DNA from: Alphaproteobacteria bacterium
GTDB lineage: Bacteria > Pseudomonadota > Alphaproteobacteria > Ferrovibrionales > Ferrovibrionaceae
Length of the DNA: 45,706 bases
Direction of reading: 5' to 3'
NCBI GenBank assembly: GCA_026126165.1
Contig: JAHCJR010000020.1
Location: forward strand, 1 to 45,706
Part shown: piece after piece, positions 32,420-41,470 of the stretch
How positions within the stretch are numbered: position 1 is the stretch's first letter
Layout of the letters: each line of letters opens with the position of its first letter
Position numbers and translations under genes: made by a program
The notes under the pieces: model-generated
What the model was told of the DNA's origin: nothing
What the model saw: only the letters and a program-made list of their open reading frames with translations
The model's database searches: none

Positions 32420-34291
32420 ATGAACGAGACCGGCAGTGCGGCGAGAGCGGCGAAGGCGCCGTTTCGCCACGTCAACATGGCGACCCCGGCAGTCGATGTC
32501 GAGCGCCGCCCGGACGGCGTGCTGATTCTGCGATCGCCGAGACCGCTCGGCAGCTATCGGCGCAACATCGTCGAGTATCTCCGTCACTGGTCGGAAGCGG
32601 CCCCCGACCGGGTCATGCTGGCCGAACGGGATGCGTCCGGGGAGTGGCGGCGGCTCACTTATGCCGAAGTGCGGGCCCATGTCGACCGGATCGCCGCCAG
32701 CCTTATGGCGCGCGGACTGGGCCCGGGGCGGCCGGCAATGATCCTGTCGGGCAATTCCATCGCCCACGCGGAACTGGCGCTCGCCTGCATGAGCGTGGGC
32801 GTGCCGGTGGCGCCGCTTTCCGTCGCCTATTCCCTGGCGAGCCAGGACCTCGTCAAGCTGCGCCATTGCTTCGATCTGGTGCGGCCGGCCCTGGTGCTGG
32901 TGCAGAGCGGGAGGCTCTTTCGGCGAGCGCTCGCCGCGCTTGATCTCGCCGGCGTCGAGTTGGTCGCCGTGAACGAGCCGCCGGAGGGCATTCCGGCCAC
33001 GTCCTTCGCCAGCCTGCTCGAAGGCGTTCCGGGCGCCGATCTCGAAGAACGCTTCGCCTCCCTCGGGCCCGACACCGTGGCGAAGATACTCTTCACTTCC
33101 GGCTCCACCGGCATGCCCAAGGGCGTGATCAACACGCAGCGCATGCTCTGCGCCAACCAGAGAATGGCGGAAATCTATGCCATTCCCGATCCCGACAATC
33201 CGCCCGTGCTGCTGGACTGGCTGCCCTGGAACCACACCATGGGCGGCAATTTCCATTTCAATGCCTGCATGCGCCAGGGCGGCACTTACCATATCGATGG
33301 CGGCCGGCCGCTCCCGGGCCAGTTCGAGCAGACGATCGCCAACCTGCGCGAGATCGCCCCGACGCAGCTTTCCAACGTGCCTGCCGGCTATGCGATGCTG
33401 GCGCCCCGTCTCGAACAGGACGAGGCGTTGCGGCGGAACTTCTTCAGCCGGCTCAAGCTGCTCGGCTATGGCGGCGCATCGCTGCCGCAGGAACTCTGGC
33501 AGCGGTTCCAGGATCTCGCAGTGCGCACGGTGGGCGAGCGGATCATGTTCGTCACCGGCTGGGGTTCGACCGAGACCGCACCCACCGCGACTTCGCTGCA
33601 TTGGCCGGTCGAAGGTTCCGGGGTCATCGGACTCCCTTATCCGGGGGTGGAAATCAAGATGATCCCGCGCGGCGACCGTTATGAACTGCGCGTGCGCGGC
33701 CCCATCGTGACGCCGGGATATCTCGGCCGTCCCGATCTCACCGAGGCCGCCTTCGACGAGGAGGGTTTCTACCGCATCGGTGATGCCGGCCGCTTCGTGG
33801 ATGCGGCCGATCCGGCGAAGGGTCTCGCCTTCGCCGGCCGTGTGGTCGAGGATTTCAAGCTGGACAGCGGCACGTGGGTGCAGGTCGGCAGGTTGCGGCT
33901 GGCGGCGATCGATGCCGCCGCACCGCTGCTGCAGGATGCGGTCGTTACCGGCCACGACCGCAGTTTCGTCGGGCTGCTCGCCTGGCCCAACCTGGACGCG
34001 GCACGCGGCATTTGCGACGATCCGGCGGATGCGGCGATGCCGGAGCGGCTGGTGAAGAACCGGGCGGTGGTGGCGCATCTGCGCGCCGGGCTGCGCCGTC
34101 ACAATGAAAGCCATGGCGGTTCGTCGATGCGCATCGCCCGTGTCATCCTGATGAGCGAACCGCCTTCGATCGACGGCAACGAGATCACCGACAAGGGGTA
34201 TGTCAATCAGGGCGCGACCCTGACGCGACGGCGCAACCTGGTGGAGCAACTTCACGCCGAACCACCTGGCCCGGACGTGATCGTCATCTGA
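32420..34291 (+). CDS. feruloyl-CoA synthetase-like acyl-CoA ligase, copy 1
   Basis: This 623-residue ANL-superfamily adenylate-forming enzyme would activate a carboxylic acid to its CoA thioester with ATP. The P-loop [12 protein letters not shown] is near residues 224-235, the substrate region contains [12 protein letters not shown], the A5-like motif is [10 protein letters not shown], the hinge GDAGRFV, and the A10-type EITDKGY has the catalytic Lys at about 592. DWLPWNHT and the DKGY tail are typical of feruloyl-CoA synthases. The start ATG 32420 follows GGGAGG. It lies 39 bases after livF. Enoyl-CoA hydratase and vanillin dehydrogenase genes of the classical ferulate pathway are not next to it, so the substrate may differ. 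Confidence 0.82.
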   Translation: MNETGSAARAAKAPFRHVNMATPAVDVERRPDGVLILRSPRPLGSYRRNIVEYLRHWSEAAPDRVMLAERDASGEWRRLTYAEVRAHVDRIAASLMARGLGPGRPAMILSGNSIAHAELALACMSVGVPVAPLSVAYSLASQDLVKLRHCFDLVRPALVLVQSGRLFRRALAALDLAGVELVAVNEPPEGIPATSFASLLEGVPGADLEERFASLGPDTVAKILFTSGSTGMPKGVINTQRMLCANQRMAEIYAIPDPDNPPVLLDWLPWNHTMGGNFHFNACMRQGGTYHIDGGRPLPGQFEQTIANLREIAPTQLSNVPAGYAMLAPRLEQDEALRRNFFSRLKLLGYGGASLPQELWQRFQDLAVRTVGERIMFVTGWGSTETAPTATSLHWPVEGSGVIGLPYPGVEIKMIPRGDRYELRVRGPIVTPGYLGRPDLTEAAFDEEGFYRIGDAGRFVDAADPAKGLAFAGRVVEDFKLDSGTWVQVGRLRLAAIDAAAPLLQDAVVTGHDRSFVGLLAWPNLDAARGICDDPADAAMPERLVKNRAVVAHLRAGLRRHNESHGGSSMRIARVILMSEPPSIDGNEITDKGYVNQGATLTRRRNLVEQLHAEPPGPDVIVI

Positions 34292-34307
34292 CTGTATGGG
34301 AGAGCGC

Positions 34308-36161
34308 ATGCAGCAATCGAAACCTCCCTTCGCCGCCATCGAGTTCGCGCCGCCTTCGGTTGAGATGGTGGCAACGGCGGATGGCGGTCGCGTCCTGCGC
34401 GCGCGCGCGGCGCTCGGCCGCTACCCGGTCTCGCTGATCCACTACCTGGACCACTGGGCGGCACAGGATCCGGAACGGCTCTTCCTCGCGGAGCGGACCG
34501 GGCCGGGAGATGCGCCCTGGCGACGGCTCGGCTATGGCGAGGCGGCCCGCGCTTCCGCTGCCGTGGCCGAGGCCCTGCTCGAGCGGGACCTTTCGGTCGA
34601 CCGGCCGGTCATGATCCTTTCGGGGAACGGTATCGACCATGCCATCCTGACGCTGGCCTGCCTGCGATCGGGCATTCCGGTCGTGCCCGTCTCGCCGGCC
34701 TACTCGCTGATGAGCGGCGACTTCGCCAAGCTCCGCTATATCTACGATCTGGTGCGACCCGGGCTGATCTACGTGGCGGCAGGGGAGCCTTTCGCGGCGG
34801 CACTCGATGCGATCGGCGCGCGGCAGGTCGAGCTGGCGAGCAGTGCGCCGGCGCCGGCCGGACGCGCGGCAACACCGTTGGCTTCGCTACTGGAGGCACG
34901 GCCCGGTGCACTTCTGACGCGCGCTGCGGCGGCAGTGACCGGGGAGACCATCGCCAAGATCCTCTTTACATCCGGCTCGACGGGTCTGCCCAAGGGCGTC
35001 ATCAACACCCATGGAATGCTATCGGCCAATCAGCAGATGCTGGCTCAGTGCTGGCCGTTCCTCGCAGGCATGGCGCCGGCGCTGCTCGACTGGCTACCGT
35101 GGAACCATACCTTTGGCGGCAACTTCAACCTGAACCTGGTGCTGCGCCATGGCGGCAGCCTGCATATCGACGCCGGCAAGCCGGCGCCGGGCCTGGTCGA
35201 ACAGACGGTCGCCAATCTGCGCGAGGTTTCGCCCAACATCTACTTCAACGTTCCCGCCGGTTTTGCCGCACTGCTGCCCTATCTCGAAAAGGATGACGAA
35301 CTCGCGCGCCGCTTCCTCGCCAATCTCAAGCTGATTTTCTATGCCGCCGCGGCCCTGCCGCAGGACCTTTGGATCCGGCTCGAGAATCTGGCGATCCGCC
35401 ATCTCGGCCACCGGGTGATGATGACCTCCGCCTGGGGCTCGACCGAGACGGCGCCGCTCGCGACCCTGGCGCATTTCCCGTTGGAGGGCGCCGGTGTCAT
35501 CGGCGTGCCGGTGCCCGGTGTCGAGATCCGCATGGTGCCGTCGGGCAGCAAGATGGAGTTGCGGGTGCGCGGACCGAACGTGACGCCCGGCTACTTCAAG
35601 CGGCCCGAGCTGACAGCGGCTGCGTTCGACGCCGATGGCTTCTACCGCATCGGCGATGCCGGGCGCCTCGCCGACGAGGCGGATCCCTCGAAGGGTCTCG
35701 TCTTCGACGGCCGCACGGCGGAGGATTTCAAGCTGGCGACCGGGACCTGGGTGCATACCGGTGCCCTGCGCGTCGCCCTGCTGGCGGCGTGCTCGCCCCT
35801 GCTTCAGGACGCGGTCGTCTGCGGCCATGATCGTGACGCGGTCTGCGTGCTGGCATGGCCAAGCCTCAATGCCTGCCGCGAGGTCGCGGGATCGGCCCTG
35901 GAGCCGGCGGCACTGGTCGGCAATCCAGCACTGCTGGCGGTGCTCAGGGAGCGGCTCGAGAGCTACAACAGAACCCAAAGCGGATCTTCCACCCGGATCG
36001 CCCGGCTGCTGCTGCTCGTCGAGCCGCCCTCGATCGATGCGAACGAGATCACCGACAAGGGTTACATCAATCAGCGCGCCACGCTGGAGCGGCGACATGC
36101 CGATGTGGAACGGCTCTATGCCGATCCACCGGAGCCGGCGATCGTGGTGTCCGGGGCGTAG
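34308..36161 (+). CDS. feruloyl-CoA synthetase-like acyl-CoA ligase, copy 2
   Basis: This 617-residue enzyme is a paralogue of the preceding gene and aligns along its full length: [41 protein letters not shown] and [10 protein letters not shown] are all present. The pair arose by tandem duplication or old co-retention; their middle regions have diverged clearly. The ATG 34308 is chosen because GGGAGAG precedes it; ATG 34296 has no such site. The last 46 bases overlap the 3' end of cysQ on the other strand. Substrates may be related acids of different ring or side-chain type. Confidence 0.82.
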   Translation: MQQSKPPFAAIEFAPPSVEMVATADGGRVLRARAALGRYPVSLIHYLDHWAAQDPERLFLAERTGPGDAPWRRLGYGEAARASAAVAEALLERDLSVDRPVMILSGNGIDHAILTLACLRSGIPVVPVSPAYSLMSGDFAKLRYIYDLVRPGLIYVAAGEPFAAALDAIGARQVELASSAPAPAGRAATPLASLLEARPGALLTRAAAAVTGETIAKILFTSGSTGLPKGVINTHGMLSANQQMLAQCWPFLAGMAPALLDWLPWNHTFGGNFNLNLVLRHGGSLHIDAGKPAPGLVEQTVANLREVSPNIYFNVPAGFAALLPYLEKDDELARRFLANLKLIFYAAAALPQDLWIRLENLAIRHLGHRVMMTSAWGSTETAPLATLAHFPLEGAGVIGVPVPGVEIRMVPSGSKMELRVRGPNVTPGYFKRPELTAAAFDADGFYRIGDAGRLADEADPSKGLVFDGRTAEDFKLATGTWVHTGALRVALLAACSPLLQDAVVCGHDRDAVCVLAWPSLNACREVAGSALEPAALVGNPALLAVLRERLESYNRTQSGSSTRIARLLLLVEPPSIDANEITDKGYINQRATLERRHADVERLYADPPEPAIVVSGA

Positions 36162-36931
36162 CCGTCCTTTGACGTCCCGCTGGCAATGAAGGGCCCATTG
36201 ACAAAGCCCGGCTTGCCATAGGCCAGTTCGGTGCCCTCCGGCGTCGTCACGTGGCCGCCGGCGGCGAGCAGGATCGCGTGCCCGGCGGCGGTGTCCCATT
36301 CCATCGTGCGGCCGAAGCGCGGATAGAGATCGGCCAGACCCTCGGCCAGACGGCAGAATTTCAGCGAGCTGCCAGCCCTCTCCAGCCGGGCGACCGGCAG
36401 GCGGGAAATGTAGTCCCTGGTCGCCTGGTCGAGATGGGAGCGGCTGGCGAGCACGGCGAGGCCCGAGCGTGGCGGCTGGCGGCTCCGGATCGGCTGCCAA
36501 GTGCCTTCGCCCTCGCGCCGCTCCGCGACCTCGCCGACGATGCCGCGAAAGCAGAGGCCGAGCGCTGGCGCCACGATTACGCCGAGCAGCGGCCTGCCGC
36601 GCCCGACGAGGGCGACGTTGACGGTGAATTCGTCGTTGCGTTGCAGGAACTCGCGCGTTCCATCCAGCGGATCGACGAGCCAGAACCGTTCCTCGCCCGG
36701 GACTGCCGGAATCCGGCGTGACGCTTCTTCCTCGGCCACCACGGCATGGGGCGAGCGGGCGCGCAGGCCGGCCAGGATAACCCGCTCTGCCCGCTCGTCC
36801 GCGTCGGTCACCGGGGATGCATCCGGCTTGCTGCGGGAGCGGATCGCGCCGCCATAGACCGCCATGACTTCCGCCGCGGCCTCCAGTGCGAGGCCGGTGG
36901 CAAGTTCCAGCGCCTCGGCACCGGCGCCCAC
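36116..36931 (-). CDS. cysQ: 3'(2'),5'-bisphosphate nucleotidase CysQ-like, inositol monophosphatase family
   Basis: This 271-residue Mg2+-dependent phosphatase contains EEEAS, DPLDGTREF and WDTAAGHAIL, the three metal-binding motifs of the family. DPLDGTxEF with the downstream layout is closest to CysQ, which hydrolyses PAP from sulfate assimilation; a related inositol or histidinol phosphatase cannot be fully excluded. The start is GTG 36929-36931, two bases after the stop of the DUF3553 gene, so the two are co-transcribed. The 3' end overlaps the ligase gene on the plus strand by 46 bases. Confidence 0.82.
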   Translation of the reverse strand: MGAGAEALELATGLALEAAAEVMAVYGGAIRSRSKPDASPVTDADERAERVILAGLRARSPHAVVAEEEASRRIPAVPGEERFWLVDPLDGTREFLQRNDEFTVNVALVGRGRPLLGVIVAPALGLCFRGIVGEVAERREGEGTWQPIRSRQPPRSGLAVLASRSHLDQATRDYISRLPVARLERAGSSLKFCRLAEGLADLYPRFGRTMEWDTAAGHAILLAAGGHVTTPEGTELAYGKPGFVNGPFIASGTSKDGYAPDTTIAGSGGSA

Positions 36932-36933
36932 CT

Positions 36934-37128
36934 TCAGGCCCCGTCCCGCGGCGGCCGCCGTTCATCCGCGATTTCGAGACCGACAATGCGGGCATTGATG
37001 AGCTGCTTGCCTGCATGCTCGAAGTTGACCGTCACCCGATCGCCGATGACGGACTGGACCTGGCCCAGGCCCCAGTCCGGACGGTCCGGATGGCGTACCA
37101 GGCTGCCCGGGGTAACGCGGCTGTTCAT
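36934..37128 (-). CDS. DUF3553 family protein
   Basis: This 64-residue soluble protein is a likely single small beta-barrel: VTPGSLVRHPDRPDWGLGQVQSV...VTVNFEHAGK is the DUF3553 pattern, similar to a domain also found in some UvrD/CarD-like contexts. The ATG complementary to 37126-37128 is chosen because a GAGAGACGAAG stretch precedes it; the open frame reaches 37170. Function is unknown. It is divergent from chpT across 92 bases and is followed at once by cysQ. Confidence 0.75.
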   Translation of the reverse strand: MNSRVTPGSLVRHPDRPDWGLGQVQSVIGDRVTVNFEHAGKQLINARIVGLEIADERRPPRDGA

Positions 37129-37220
37129 CTTCGTCTCTCGACAGTGGACGCAGGTGAGCACGGCAGGCATCTTAGGCCATCGTCACGTGCGGTGGCGAGC
37201 GGCAGGGGAGTTGCGCGGGT

Positions 37221-37850
37221 ATGCTCGAACTGAATCTTATCGCTTATCTTAGCTCTCGGCTTTGCCACGATCTCGTCGGGCCAATCGGCGCGCTGGCCAA
37301 CGGCGTGGAGATCCTGGCGGACGAGGAAGATCCGGAGATGCGCCGCGAGGCGACCGAGCTGCTTGCCGCCAGCGCCGCCGAGGCATCCCGCCGGTTGCAG
37401 TATTTCCGCATGGCATTCGGCGCGCTTGGCGGACTGGGCGAGCGTGTGGCGATGGCCGAGCTGCGTCGCGCCGCGAGCGGCTATTTCGAGACGGGCCGCA
37501 CGCAGCTCGTTTTTCCGGCCGAACTCGTGCTGCCGGCGGAACTGCCCAAGACCGAGGCCAAGCTCCTGCTCAACCTGCTGCTGGTCGCCCAGGCGGCCCT
37601 GCCGCGTGGCGGGCAGGTCGAAGTGATGGGGTCGGGAGGCGATGGTTTCGCGGTCGGCGCCAGCGGACCCGGCGCGCGGATCGAGCCGGCCCTGGCGCTC
37701 GCCCTGCAGGATGGGGCCGGCGAGAGCGACCTGGACAGCCACAATGCGGTGGCCGTCTATGCGGCGCGGCTGGCGGGCAGCGTGGGCGGATGCCTGCAGC
37801 TTGAAACACCGGTCGGGGATCATGTCGGAATTCGCTTCATGAGAGGCTGA
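37221..37850 (+). CDS. chpT: histidine phosphotransferase ChpT
   Basis: ChpT passes phosphate from the hybrid kinase CckA to CtrA and CpdR in alphaproteobacteria. The 209-residue protein has the dimerisation helix SSRLCHDLVGPIGALANGVEIL with phosphoacceptor His16, and a degenerate, non-catalytic ATPase-like domain (EAKLLLNLLLVAQAALPRGG onward). The start ATG 37221 follows GGCAGGGGAG. It stands immediately upstream of cheA; the intervening 105 bases hold a hairpin. Its partner CtrA is encoded 5.7 kb downstream, whereas CckA is outside the window. Confidence 0.88.
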   Translation: MLELNLIAYLSSRLCHDLVGPIGALANGVEILADEEDPEMRREATELLAASAAEASRRLQYFRMAFGALGGLGERVAMAELRRAASGYFETGRTQLVFPAELVLPAELPKTEAKLLLNLLLVAQAALPRGGQVEVMGSGGDGFAVGASGPGARIEPALALALQDGAGESDLDSHNAVAVYAARLAGSVGGCLQLETPVGDHVGIRFMRG

Positions 37851-37851
37851 A

Positions 37852-37873
37852 AAGTGGCGGAAAACCGCCATTT
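37852..37873. terminator. hairpin between chpT and cheA
   Basis: Bases 37852-37860 pair with 37865-37873 (nine pairs including one G-T) around an AAAA loop, two bases after the chpT stop. A short TTT closes the stem. It may attenuate or terminate chpT transcription, leaving cheA to its own promoter. A CtrA-type half site TTAAC follows at 37883-37887. Confidence 0.5.
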
Positions 37874-37955
37874 CACCCCTTCTTAACTTGTTTCTTCGAA
37901 GCTCGCCCGGATGACCTTGCGGGCGGATCGACGGCCCGCCCTACCGGTGGGCAAG

Positions 37956-40637
37956 ATGGACGATCTGCTGCGCGAATTCCTGACCGAAACGGCCGAGAGC
38001 ATCAACCAGCTCGACGTCGAGCTGGTCACTCTCGAACGCGAGCCGGACAACCCGGCGCTGATCGCCAGCATTTTCCGTCTGGTCCATACGATCAAGGGGA
38101 CTTGCGGCTTTCTCGGTCTGCCCCGCCTCGAGCATGTGGCTCATGCCGCCGAGAATGTGCTCGGCAGGTTCCGCGACCGCGAACTGGTGGTCACGCCTGA
38201 TTCGGTCAGTCTGATCCTCGCATCCATCGACCGGATCAAGTCGCTGCTGGCCGCCCTCGAGGAAAGCGGACAGGAACCGGCAGGCGACGATGCGGAACTG
38301 ATCGACAGTCTCGATGCGCTGGCGAGCGGCAAGGCCGTCCCCATCGGCGCGACACCGGAACCAACCCGAACCCGGGACCTGCCGATACCGACGGAGGATG
38401 CCGAGGGACCATTCGATTCGAAACTCGGGCGCGCCCTGCGTCCGGGCGAGGTATCGCTGGATGAACTCGAGGCTGCATTCCAGGCCGCCGCCGCGCCGCC
38501 GCCGTCGCCAACGGGCGTCTCCAGCGCGCGCCGCGAGGCGGCACCGGCAAGGCAGGAAGTGGCAAGATCGGCCACGGATGCATCGCTCGCCAACCAGACG
38601 ATCCGCGTCAATGTCGACCTGCTCGAGAACCTGATGACGATGGTGAGCGAGTTGGTCCTGACACGCAATCAGCTCCTGCAGATGGTGCGCAGCCTCGATG
38701 ACAGCGAGTTCACGGTGCCGCTCCAGCGGCTCAGTCACGTGACCACCGAGCTGCAGGAAGGCGTCATGAAGACGCGCATGCAGCCGATCGGCAGCGCCTG
38801 GGCGAAACTGCCGCGACTGATCCGCGACCTGTCGGTGGAGCTTGGCAAGAAGATCGAGCTGCAGATGCTCGGCCAGGAGACCGAGCTGGATCGCCAGGTG
38901 CTCGAGCTGATCAAGGATCCGCTCACCCACATGGTCCGCAATTCCGCCGATCATGGACTGGAAAGGCCGGAGGAACGGCTCAAGGCCGGCAAGCCGGAGA
39001 CGGGCCATATCACGCTCAATGCCTTCCACGAGGGTGGTCATATCATCATCGAAATCCGCGATGACGGGCGGGGGCTCGATGTCGGCCGTATCCGCGCCAA
39101 GGTGATCGAACAGGGCCTGGCCATCGAGCAGGAACTGGACGGCATGGCCGAGCAGCAGGTGCTTCAGTTCATCTTCCGTCCCGGCTTCTCCACCGCCGCC
39201 AAGGTGACATCTGTCTCGGGCCGTGGCGTCGGCATGGACGTGGTTCGCACCAACATAGAAAAGATCGGCGGGACCATCGATCTGAAGTCGGAGAAAGGCA
39301 AAGGCACTACATTCACGATCAAGATTCCTCTCACGCTGGCCATCGTCTCGGCACTTATTGTCGAATGCGCGGGTGAACGCTTCGCCATTCCGCAGATCAG
39401 CGTCGTGGAACTGGTGCGCGTGTCAGACGATTCCGAACACCGGATCGAGCGGATCAGCGAGACGCCGGTTCTTCGCCTGCGCGACCGGCTGCTGCCTCTC
39501 GTGTTTCTCGACCGCGTTCTTGCGCTCGCTGACGAGGCCGGGAGTAACCGCAAGAACGAGGCATTCGTCGTCGTCGTCCAGGTCGGTTCCAGCAATTTTG
39601 GAATCGTCGTCGACCGCGTGTTCGATACCGAGGAGATCGTGGTCAAGCCGGTGGCGCCGATCCTGCGCGACATCGCGCTGTTCTCGGGAAACACTATTCT
39701 CGGCGATGGCAGCGTCATCATGATACTCGACCCCAACGGCATAGCCGCTGCCGCCGGCCAGCAGGCGGGCAGCGAGCATGATGCGCGCGCGACGGAGAAG
39801 CGACAGCTCGGCCAGTCGGACGAGAGAACGGCCATGCTGGTCTTCCGGGCGGGCGGGCCGGAACCGCGAGCCGTGCCGCTTGCGCTCGTGGCGCGGCTGG
39901 AGGAGTTTCCCGTCGAGAAAATCGAACGCTCGAACCAGCAGACGCTCGTGCAGTATCGCGGTCGTCTCATGCCGCTCGTCATGATGGAGGAGAAGTACGA
40001 GCTGCGGTCTGCAGGGGCGCAGCCAATCCTGGTTTTCGCCGACGGGGACCGTTCCATGGGCCTCATCGTCGACGAGATCGTGGATATCGTCGAGGATCGC
40101 CTGCACGTCGAACAGAAAGGCAGAAAGGCGGGAGTTCTCGGATCGGCGGTTGTCGCGGGCCAGGCGACCGAGATCGTCGATGTCGGTTACTACCTGCAGA
40201 AAGGATTCGGCGACTGGTTCCAGGCCGCCAGCGAAGGCGCTTCCGGCGAAGTGGCCGCGAAACGGCGGGTCCTGCTGGTCGACGACAGTCCGTTCTTCCG
40301 GCACATGCTGGCGCCCATGCTATCGGTCGCCGGCTACGAAGTGACGACCGCAGCCGATGCCAGGGCGGCGCTGCGCTACCGCGAGGACGGCCAGGCATTC
40401 GATGTGATCATCAGCGATATCGAAATGCCGGGCATGAGCGGCTTTGATTTCGCGCGCGCGATCAGGGAGGATGAACGCTGGAACGCGACCCCGATCGTGG
40501 CGCTTTCCTCGCATGCCTCCGCCCGCGATTTTGAGCGGGGTCGGGAGGCGGGGTTCAGCGACTACGTGCCAAAATCGGATCGCGACGCGCTTCTGCAGAC
40601 CCTCTCCGCGACCCTGGCCGTTCGAGGTGCGGCATGA
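37956..40637 (+). CDS. cheA: hybrid chemotaxis histidine kinase CheA with second CheW domain and C-terminal receiver
   Basis: This 893-residue soluble kinase couples receptors to CheY and CheB. Domains in order: HPt (about 1-105, phospho-His44 in RLVHTIKGT), Ala/Pro-rich linker, dimerisation helices (about 213-275), ATPase (about 310-455, with HMVRNSADHGLE and GRGVGMDVV), a CheW-like domain (about 460-595), a second CheW-like domain (about 620-750) and a receiver (about 770-890; Asp776-Asp777, Asp821, Lys873). The CheY/CheB-binding P2 domain is not evident in the linker. ATG 37956 is chosen because MDDLLREFLTET is the usual start; ATG 37911 adds 15 residues. It overlaps cheW by four bases. 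Confidence 0.93.
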   Translation: MDDLLREFLTETAESINQLDVELVTLEREPDNPALIASIFRLVHTIKGTCGFLGLPRLEHVAHAAENVLGRFRDRELVVTPDSVSLILASIDRIKSLLAALEESGQEPAGDDAELIDSLDALASGKAVPIGATPEPTRTRDLPIPTEDAEGPFDSKLGRALRPGEVSLDELEAAFQAAAAPPPSPTGVSSARREAAPARQEVARSATDASLANQTIRVNVDLLENLMTMVSELVLTRNQLLQMVRSLDDSEFTVPLQRLSHVTTELQEGVMKTRMQPIGSAWAKLPRLIRDLSVELGKKIELQMLGQETELDRQVLELIKDPLTHMVRNSADHGLERPEERLKAGKPETGHITLNAFHEGGHIIIEIRDDGRGLDVGRIRAKVIEQGLAIEQELDGMAEQQVLQFIFRPGFSTAAKVTSVSGRGVGMDVVRTNIEKIGGTIDLKSEKGKGTTFTIKIPLTLAIVSALIVECAGERFAIPQISVVELVRVSDDSEHRIERISETPVLRLRDRLLPLVFLDRVLALADEAGSNRKNEAFVVVVQVGSSNFGIVVDRVFDTEEIVVKPVAPILRDIALFSGNTILGDGSVIMILDPNGIAAAAGQQAGSEHDARATEKRQLGQSDERTAMLVFRAGGPEPRAVPLALVARLEEFPVEKIERSNQQTLVQYRGRLMPLVMMEEKYELRSAGAQPILVFADGDRSMGLIVDEIVDIVEDRLHVEQKGRKAGVLGSAVVAGQATEIVDVGYYLQKGFGDWFQAASEGASGEVAAKRRVLLVDDSPFFRHMLAPMLSVAGYEVTTAADARAALRYREDGQAFDVIISDIEMPGMSGFDFARAIREDERWNATPIVALSSHASARDFERGREAGFSDYVPKSDRDALLQTLSATLAVRGAA

Positions 40638-41086
40638 ACGAGACATCGACGAGAAACTTCGTGACCGTCACCATCGCCGGTCAGCTCTTCGGCATTCCCG
40701 TGCTCTGCGTCCAGGATGTGCTGGGCCCGCAATCCATCACCCGCATTCCCCTGGCACCGCCCGAGGTGGCCGGAGCGCTGAACCTGCGCGGGCGGATCGT
40801 CACCGCGATCGATGTCCGCCGTCGGCTGAACCTGCCGCCACGATCCGATGGCGGGCGTGGCATGAGCGTGGTGGTCGAGCACAGGGGCGAGCCTTACAGC
40901 CTTCTGATCGACAGTGTTGGCGAGGTGATCGAGGTTGACGAGGCCGCCTACGAACGCGCTCCGGCGACCCTCGATCCGCTCTGGCGAGTCATTTCCAGCG
41001 GCATCTATCGCCTGGACGGCGAGCTCCTGCTCAGTCTCGACGTCGATCGACTGCTCGATTTTGGCAGCACAACCATGGCGGCTTAG
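40634..41086 (+). CDS. cheW: chemotaxis coupling protein CheW
   Basis: This 150-residue SH3-like adaptor links chemoreceptors to CheA. The family motifs are GQLFGIPVLCVQDVL, LAPPEVAGALNLRGRIVTAID and LLIDSVGEVIEV. Its ATG overlaps the cheA stop (ATGA). It is one of three CheW-like modules here, the other two being in CheA. No receptor gene lies in the window. Confidence 0.95.
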   Translation: MNETSTRNFVTVTIAGQLFGIPVLCVQDVLGPQSITRIPLAPPEVAGALNLRGRIVTAIDVRRRLNLPPRSDGGRGMSVVVEHRGEPYSLLIDSVGEVIEVDEAAYERAPATLDPLWRVISSGIYRLDGELLLSLDVDRLLDFGSTTMAA

Positions 41087-41104
41087 CGCGGGGGGAGGGG
41101 AATC

Positions 41105-41470
41105 ATGCGGCGATGCCTGGTGGTCGACGACTCGCGAGTGATAAGGACGGTGGCACGGCGGATACTCGAACAGCTCTCCTTCGAGATCGAGGAGGCGGTC
41201 AATGGCGAGGAGGCCTTGCAGGCCTGTCGTCGTCAGATGCCGGAGGCAATCCTGCTCGACTGGAACATGCCGGTCATGGATGGTCTGACATTTCTCAAGA
41301 CGCTGCGCGGCACGCTCGGCGGCGACGCACCGGTCGTGGTCTTCTGCTCGACCGAGAATGATGTCGCGCATATCCGCACCGCGATTGAGGCCGGCGCGAA
41401 CGAGTACATCATGAAGCCCTTCGACCGGGACATCATCGAAGCAAAATTTGCTCAGGCGGGATTGCTGTAA
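41105..41470 (+). CDS. cheY: single-domain response regulator CheY
   Basis: This 121-residue stand-alone receiver has Asp8-Asp9 (VVDDS), phosphoacceptor Asp52 (LLDWNMPVMDG) and a Lys near residue 104 (YIMKPF). Its position inside the che operon indicates it carries the CheA signal to the flagellar motor. A GGGGGGAGGGG stretch precedes ATG 41105. It abuts cheB directly: the cheY stop is followed at once by the cheB GTG. Confidence 0.93.
   Translation: MRRCLVVDDSRVIRTVARRILEQLSFEIEEAVNGEEALQACRRQMPEAILLDWNMPVMDGLTFLKTLRGTLGGDAPVVVFCSTENDVAHIRTAIEAGANEYIMKPFDRDIIEAKFAQAGLL

Noticed and set aside
37129..37220. CtrA box in front of chpT
   Set aside because: The 92-base DUF3553-chpT gap contains no TTAA word at all.
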